Positions 25,277 through 27,608 of a stretch of DNA of 27,608 nt are shown one piece after another. Numbering within the stretch: position 1 is the stretch's first letter; each line of letters begins with the position of its first letter. The position numbers and the translations under genes are program-made. The notes below the pieces were generated by a model. It was not told the origin of the DNA, did no database searches, and was given only the letters and a program-made list of their open reading frames with translations. The DNA is taken from the NCBI GenBank assembly GCA_019090565.1, contig JAHRVS010000089.1, forward strand, positions 1 to 27,608, in the 5' to 3' direction. This DNA is from Gammaproteobacteria bacterium. GTDB taxonomy: Bacteria; Pseudomonadota; Gammaproteobacteria; Pseudomonadales; UBA3067.

Positions 25277-26091
25277 TTGAACTATTACTGCCTGCATTAC
25301 TTGGCGGCATCGGGGTTGCTGTCGTGGCAGGGCCACTGGGGTCTTTTCTCGTATGGCGGCGCATGGCCTATTTTGGCGACACCTTGTCCCACTCCGCTTT
25401 GCTGGGGGTAGCGCTGGGGTATGCGTTGGAATTAAATATTAATATGACCGTCATTGCGGTGTGCATCAGCATGGCCCTCGCCCTTGTAGCGTTACAACAG
25501 CAACGTTATATCGCCAGCGATACCTTGCTCGGTATTTTAGCCCACAGCAGCTTAGCCCTAGGATTAGTGGTAGTAAGCCTACTCAACGACAGCCGCTTAA
25601 ATCTTTCCAGTTTTTTATTCGGTGACTTACTCTCTGTCACCACCGAAGACCTCATTGCCATTTACGCCGGCAGCGCCATCGCATTAATCACCTTAATCAT
25701 GTTATGGCGCCCCTTATTAGCAATCACTTTGCATGAAGAGCTGGCAGAAGTAGAAGGGGTGAAGGTGGGCTGGGTTCGTCTCGCTTTAATGGTGCTTATC
25801 GCCTTGGTGATTGCAACGGCAATGAAAATCGTGGGCATCCTACTAATTACCGCACTGATGCTTATCCCTGCAGCCAGTGCCCGCCGTTGGGCACGCTCAC
25901 CAGAATCCATGGCGGTGCTAGCCAGCGGATTAGGCATCGTCGCCGTCTGTGCCGGCTTGTTTATGGCTTACACCTTTGACACGTCTTTAGGGCCAACCAT
26001 TGTGGTGTGCTGCACAATGTTGTTTTTATTGTGTTATTTATGGCCAAAGAGATTATTCAGGCAGGCTGTGCCTGAAAAAAGCACACCGTAA
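25273..26091 (+). CDS. znuB: Zinc ABC transporter permease ZnuB
   Basis: ZnuB is the inner-membrane channel of the zinc importer. The 272-residue sequence is hydrophobic, with about eight predicted membrane helices. It has the family segments WRRMAYFGDTLSHSALLGVA near residue 30 and LLITALMLIPAASARRWA near 195, typical of the ABC-3 family. It is the last gene of zur-znuC-znuB and is translationally coupled to znuC by a 4-base overlap. No adjacent gene suggests other substrates, and together with Zur and ZnuA the assignment to zinc rather than manganese is strong. Confidence 0.95.
   Translation: MIELLLPALLGGIGVAVVAGPLGSFLVWRRMAYFGDTLSHSALLGVALGYALELNINMTVIAVCISMALALVALQQQRYIASDTLLGILAHSSLALGLVVVSLLNDSRLNLSSFLFGDLLSVTTEDLIAIYAGSAIALITLIMLWRPLLAITLHEELAEVEGVKVGWVRLALMVLIALVIATAMKIVGILLITALMLIPAASARRWARSPESMAVLASGLGIVAVCAGLFMAYTFDTSLGPTIVVCCTMLFLLCYLWPKRLFRQAVPEKSTP
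26056..26076. other. Perfect 8-bp inverted repeat at the 3' end of znuB
   Basis: TTCAGGCA (26056-26063) and TGCCTGAA (26069-26076) form a perfect hairpin with a 5-base loop, inside the last codons of znuB. It is followed by A residues rather than T residues on the transcribed strand, so it is not a standard terminator. It might protect the 3' end of the mRNA. Confidence 0.4.
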
Positions 26092-26259
26092 AATCGAAGT
26101 ACCTATTCATTTAGAGATTCTGGAACAAACATCAACGATTCCTACAACGTTACTACCATTCCTCTCTGAAATAAGGCACAGACAGAATATTTTCTATTAA
26201 AATGTAGGGTTCATCCAACCAGAACGGTGTTTTTATTTAGGGCATATCCATATTTTAGC

Positions 26260-26288
26260 TTGACCAATAGTTATTTCTAAGCAATAAA
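26260..26288 (+). promoter_or_regulatory. Predicted sigma-70-like promoter
   Basis: TTGACC (26260-26265) and AATAAA (26283-26288) are separated by 17 bp, giving five of six and four of six matches to the sigma-70 boxes. Transcription would start near 26295 and read into the small membrane protein gene. This is the best promoter-like pair in the 257 bases between znuB and ATG 26349. Confidence 0.4.
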
Positions 26289-26348
26289 TCAAGGTAAGTG
26301 ACACGAAGCGTTACGTCGGGCGATGGAGACTTAGTTGTGAAAGGCCTT

Positions 26349-26621
26349 ATGAAAAATAGCATCTGCAAATATCAAAAAATATTGACTCCACTACTTTTTA
26401 TCTTCGGATGCCTTGCTTCTTTTACGTTTTTTAGCGTTACGCCACCGTTGACTTATATTTGTATAGTATTCATGGTTATAGGCCTCATTTCTGGCCTTGT
26501 ATACAGTGAATCCACCCAATCAACCTTATTCAAAATTGCTATTTTTGTGCCTATAATTTGGCTTATTATACTTCTTTCATTATTAGTAGCCAAAACAGTC
26601 AAGCACTATGTGCCAATCTAA
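26349..26621 (+). CDS. Small three-helix membrane protein, unknown function
   Basis: I do not recognise this 90-residue protein. It has a short charged N-terminus (MKNSICKYQK) and three hydrophobic stretches: about residues 11-29 (containing LTPLLFIFGC), 34-53 (PLTYICIVFMVIGLISG) and 62-82 (IAIFVPIIWLIILLS). It ends with KTVKHYVPI. It is thus likely an inner-membrane protein with little soluble mass. ATG at 26349 is preferred because AAGG lies four bases upstream. The frame can be extended to a GTG at 26298, but that start would fall almost at the predicted transcription start. The gene is AT-rich compared with znuB and begins the accessory segment. Confidence 0.65.
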   Translation: MKNSICKYQKILTPLLFIFGCLASFTFFSVTPPLTYICIVFMVIGLISGLVYSESTQSTLFKIAIFVPIIWLIILLSLLVAKTVKHYVPI

Positions 26622-26681
26622 GCATTTAATTTCAAGAGATGACCGACAATTCAAAATAAAGTTGAATCTTGTGAATTCCCC

Positions 26682-27044
26682 GTGCCGGATTTCGATCATA
26701 GGGCTCACATACGTTTAGCGTACGCATACCTAGTAGAAGGCGATACAAACATGGCTGTTGATCGTATACGAAATTCATTAACAAACTTGCTTAAACATGC
26801 TGATAGGGATTCGACTCAAAAATATCATGAAACATTAACCGAAGCCTGGATACTGGCCGCTCATCACTTCATGAGCAATACTGGCAGTTCTAAGTCTTCC
26901 AATGATTTTATTGAGAAAAACACCGTGCTGTTAAATTCAAATATCATGATCACGCATTATTCGCCAGAGGTGCTGTTTTCAGAACAAGCGCGTCAATCTT
27001 TTGTTGAACCCAACCTTGATTCAATTCCAAGGCATCGCAAGTAA
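26682..27044 (+). CDS. Conserved uncharacterised protein, probably 5'-frameshifted
   Basis: The frame encodes 120 residues from GTG 26682. The segments FDHRAHIRLAYAYL at the N-terminus, KYHETLTEAW in the middle, and ITHYSPEVLFSEQAR with FVEPNLDSIP near the end look like a family of small bacterial proteins I remember without a named function (pattern HREHIRLAW ... KYHxTLTxAW ... SxExLFSxEAR). No signal peptide or membrane helix is seen. GTG 26682 has no ribosome binding site. The same frame is open for another 13 codons upstream and reads NKVESCEFPVPDF, which looks like the true N-terminus. An ATG at 26639 would enter that frame if one A were absent from the AAAA run at 26653-26656. So this is a frameshifted gene, a sequence error, or a shorter protein with a poor start. 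Confidence 0.65.
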   Translation: MPDFDHRAHIRLAYAYLVEGDTNMAVDRIRNSLTNLLKHADRDSTQKYHETLTEAWILAAHHFMSNTGSSKSSNDFIEKNTVLLNSNIMITHYSPEVLFSEQARQSFVEPNLDSIPRHRK

Positions 27045-27094
27045 ATACCTAACAATACGCTCGTTTGCACCGCACAGCTTCGTCATTATATTTC

Positions 27095-27111
27095 AGGAGT
27101 ATTGGGAAATT
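27095..27111 (+). promoter_or_regulatory. Ribosome binding site pointing to an ATT start codon
   Basis: AGGAG at 27095-27099 is a strong Shine-Dalgarno sequence. Nine bases later, ATT at 27109-27111 is in frame with the downstream membrane protein and would give MKHLWIIIF, a natural-looking N-terminus. No ATG, GTG or TTG is in frame near this position. Confidence 0.45.
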
Positions 27112-27608
27112 AAACACCTTTGGATAATTATTTTTGCAGCGGTTTTAATTTGGTCTGGCATAAACCCCAAGGATCAATTCACTTGGTTTCTTGAAGTTTC
27201 GCCCGCTATGATCGCTGGGATTTTACTTGCAATCACTTATAATTCATTTCGGCTTACCTCGATATTATATTTTTTCATACTCTTTCACTGTGTTGTATTA
27301 ATGATCGGCGGGCACTACACCTATGCAGAAGTTCCATTATTTGATGGCTTATTCGGCTCACAAAGAAATAACTATGATAAGTTGGGCCACTTTTTTCAAG
27401 GCTTTGTTCCGGCACTCCTAGCCAGGGAAATATTGATACGCAAAACTGTTGTAAATGGAGAACACTGGCGCAGCATAATTATTATTTCTATTTGCTTAGC
27501 TTTCAGTGCGTTCTACGAGCTAATTGAGTGGTGGGTAGCGCTAGCTTCCGGCGAAGATGCCGAGGCATTTTTAGGAACACAAGGCTATGTTTGGGATACA
27601 CAATCAGA
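27109..27608 (+). CDS. DUF2238/YjdF-type inner-membrane protein (3' end outside window)
   Basis: This open frame is not interrupted to the window end and encodes at least 166 residues. The motifs GGHYTYAEVP, RNNYDKLGHFFQGFVPALL and AFYELIEWW are those I recall for the DUF2238 (YjdF) family, multi-pass membrane proteins of unknown function. Hydrophobic segments are IIIFAAVLIWSGI, EVSPAMIAGILLAITY, ILYFFILFHCVVLMIGG and a later IIIISICLAFSAFY. The last residues, GYVWDTQS, are near the family's conserved GDVWDTQWD region. Homologues start just before the first helix, which here corresponds to ATT 27109 behind AGGAG. The nearest upstream standard start candidates are TTG codons at 27001-27018, inside the previous gene. 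The first in-frame ATG, at 27208, would remove the first helix. Confidence 0.8.
   Translation, partial: MKHLWIIIFAAVLIWSGINPKDQFTWFLEVSPAMIAGILLAITYNSFRLTSILYFFILFHCVVLMIGGHYTYAEVPLFDGLFGSQRNNYDKLGHFFQGFVPALLAREILIRKTVVNGEHWRSIIIISICLAFSAFYELIEWWVALASGEDAEAFLGTQGYVWDTQS

Noticed and set aside
26000..26200. A 66-codon plus-strand frame spanning the znuB end and the following gap
   Set aside because: Most of its first half is a shadow of znuB, it has no ribosome binding site, and the remaining tail shows no recognisable feature.
1..27608. CRISPR arrays, tRNA or rRNA genes, insertion sequences
   Set aside because: Reading both strands I found no regularly spaced repeats with spacers, no cloverleaf or rRNA-like stretches, and no transposase or terminal inverted repeats.

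Overview
The window looks like chromosomal DNA of a marine-type gammaproteobacterium near Pseudomonadales/Cellvibrionales. The main reason is gene order. From about 14.2 kb to 26.1 kb the genes run GGDEF protein - dsbA - cytochrome c4 - small cytochrome c5 - engB - polA - thrB - znuA - zur - znuC - znuB. As far as I remember, this is nearly the order around PA5487-PA5501 in Pseudomonas aeruginosa, without the nrdJ genes and the small gene between polA and thrB. Codon and base composition (moderate GC, AT-rich gaps) fit Cellvibrionaceae-like relatives better than Pseudomonas itself. The genus is inference.

Region 1 (100-12140, minus strand) is an accessory biosynthetic operon of two very large genes joined by an ATGA overlap. 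The first gene encodes fatty acyl-AMP ligase - carrier - C - A - T. The second encodes an N-terminal TubC-type docking domain followed by C-A-T-C-A-T. Binding-pocket residues read from the three A domains give a clear Thr code, a Leu-like but non-standard code, and a clear Ser code. The predicted product is an N-acylated tripeptide, fatty acyl-Thr-(Leu/hydrophobic)-Ser. No thioesterase, reductase or terminal condensation domain follows the last carrier domain, so the release step is unexplained in this window.

Region 2 (12141-13993) is a 383-bp divergent control region and a plus-strand TolC-family outer-membrane channel gene. The control region contains a phased array of 10-bp repeats. The channel is a candidate export partner for the lipopeptide.

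Region 3 (14170-26091) is the conserved housekeeping block: a cytoplasmic diguanylate cyclase, a periplasmic thiol oxidase, two c-type cytochromes in a small operon, a ribosome-assembly GTPase, DNA polymerase I, homoserine kinase, and a complete zinc-uptake locus. znuA is divergent from zur-znuC-znuB across a near-perfect Zur box, so zinc-bound Zur probably represses both arms.

Region 4 (26092-27608) is AT-rich and accessory. It holds a small three-helix membrane protein, a conserved uncharacterised protein whose 5' end appears frameshifted, and the start of a DUF2238/YjdF-type membrane protein. The last of these has its best-placed start codon as ATT behind a strong ribosome binding site, and it runs off the window end.
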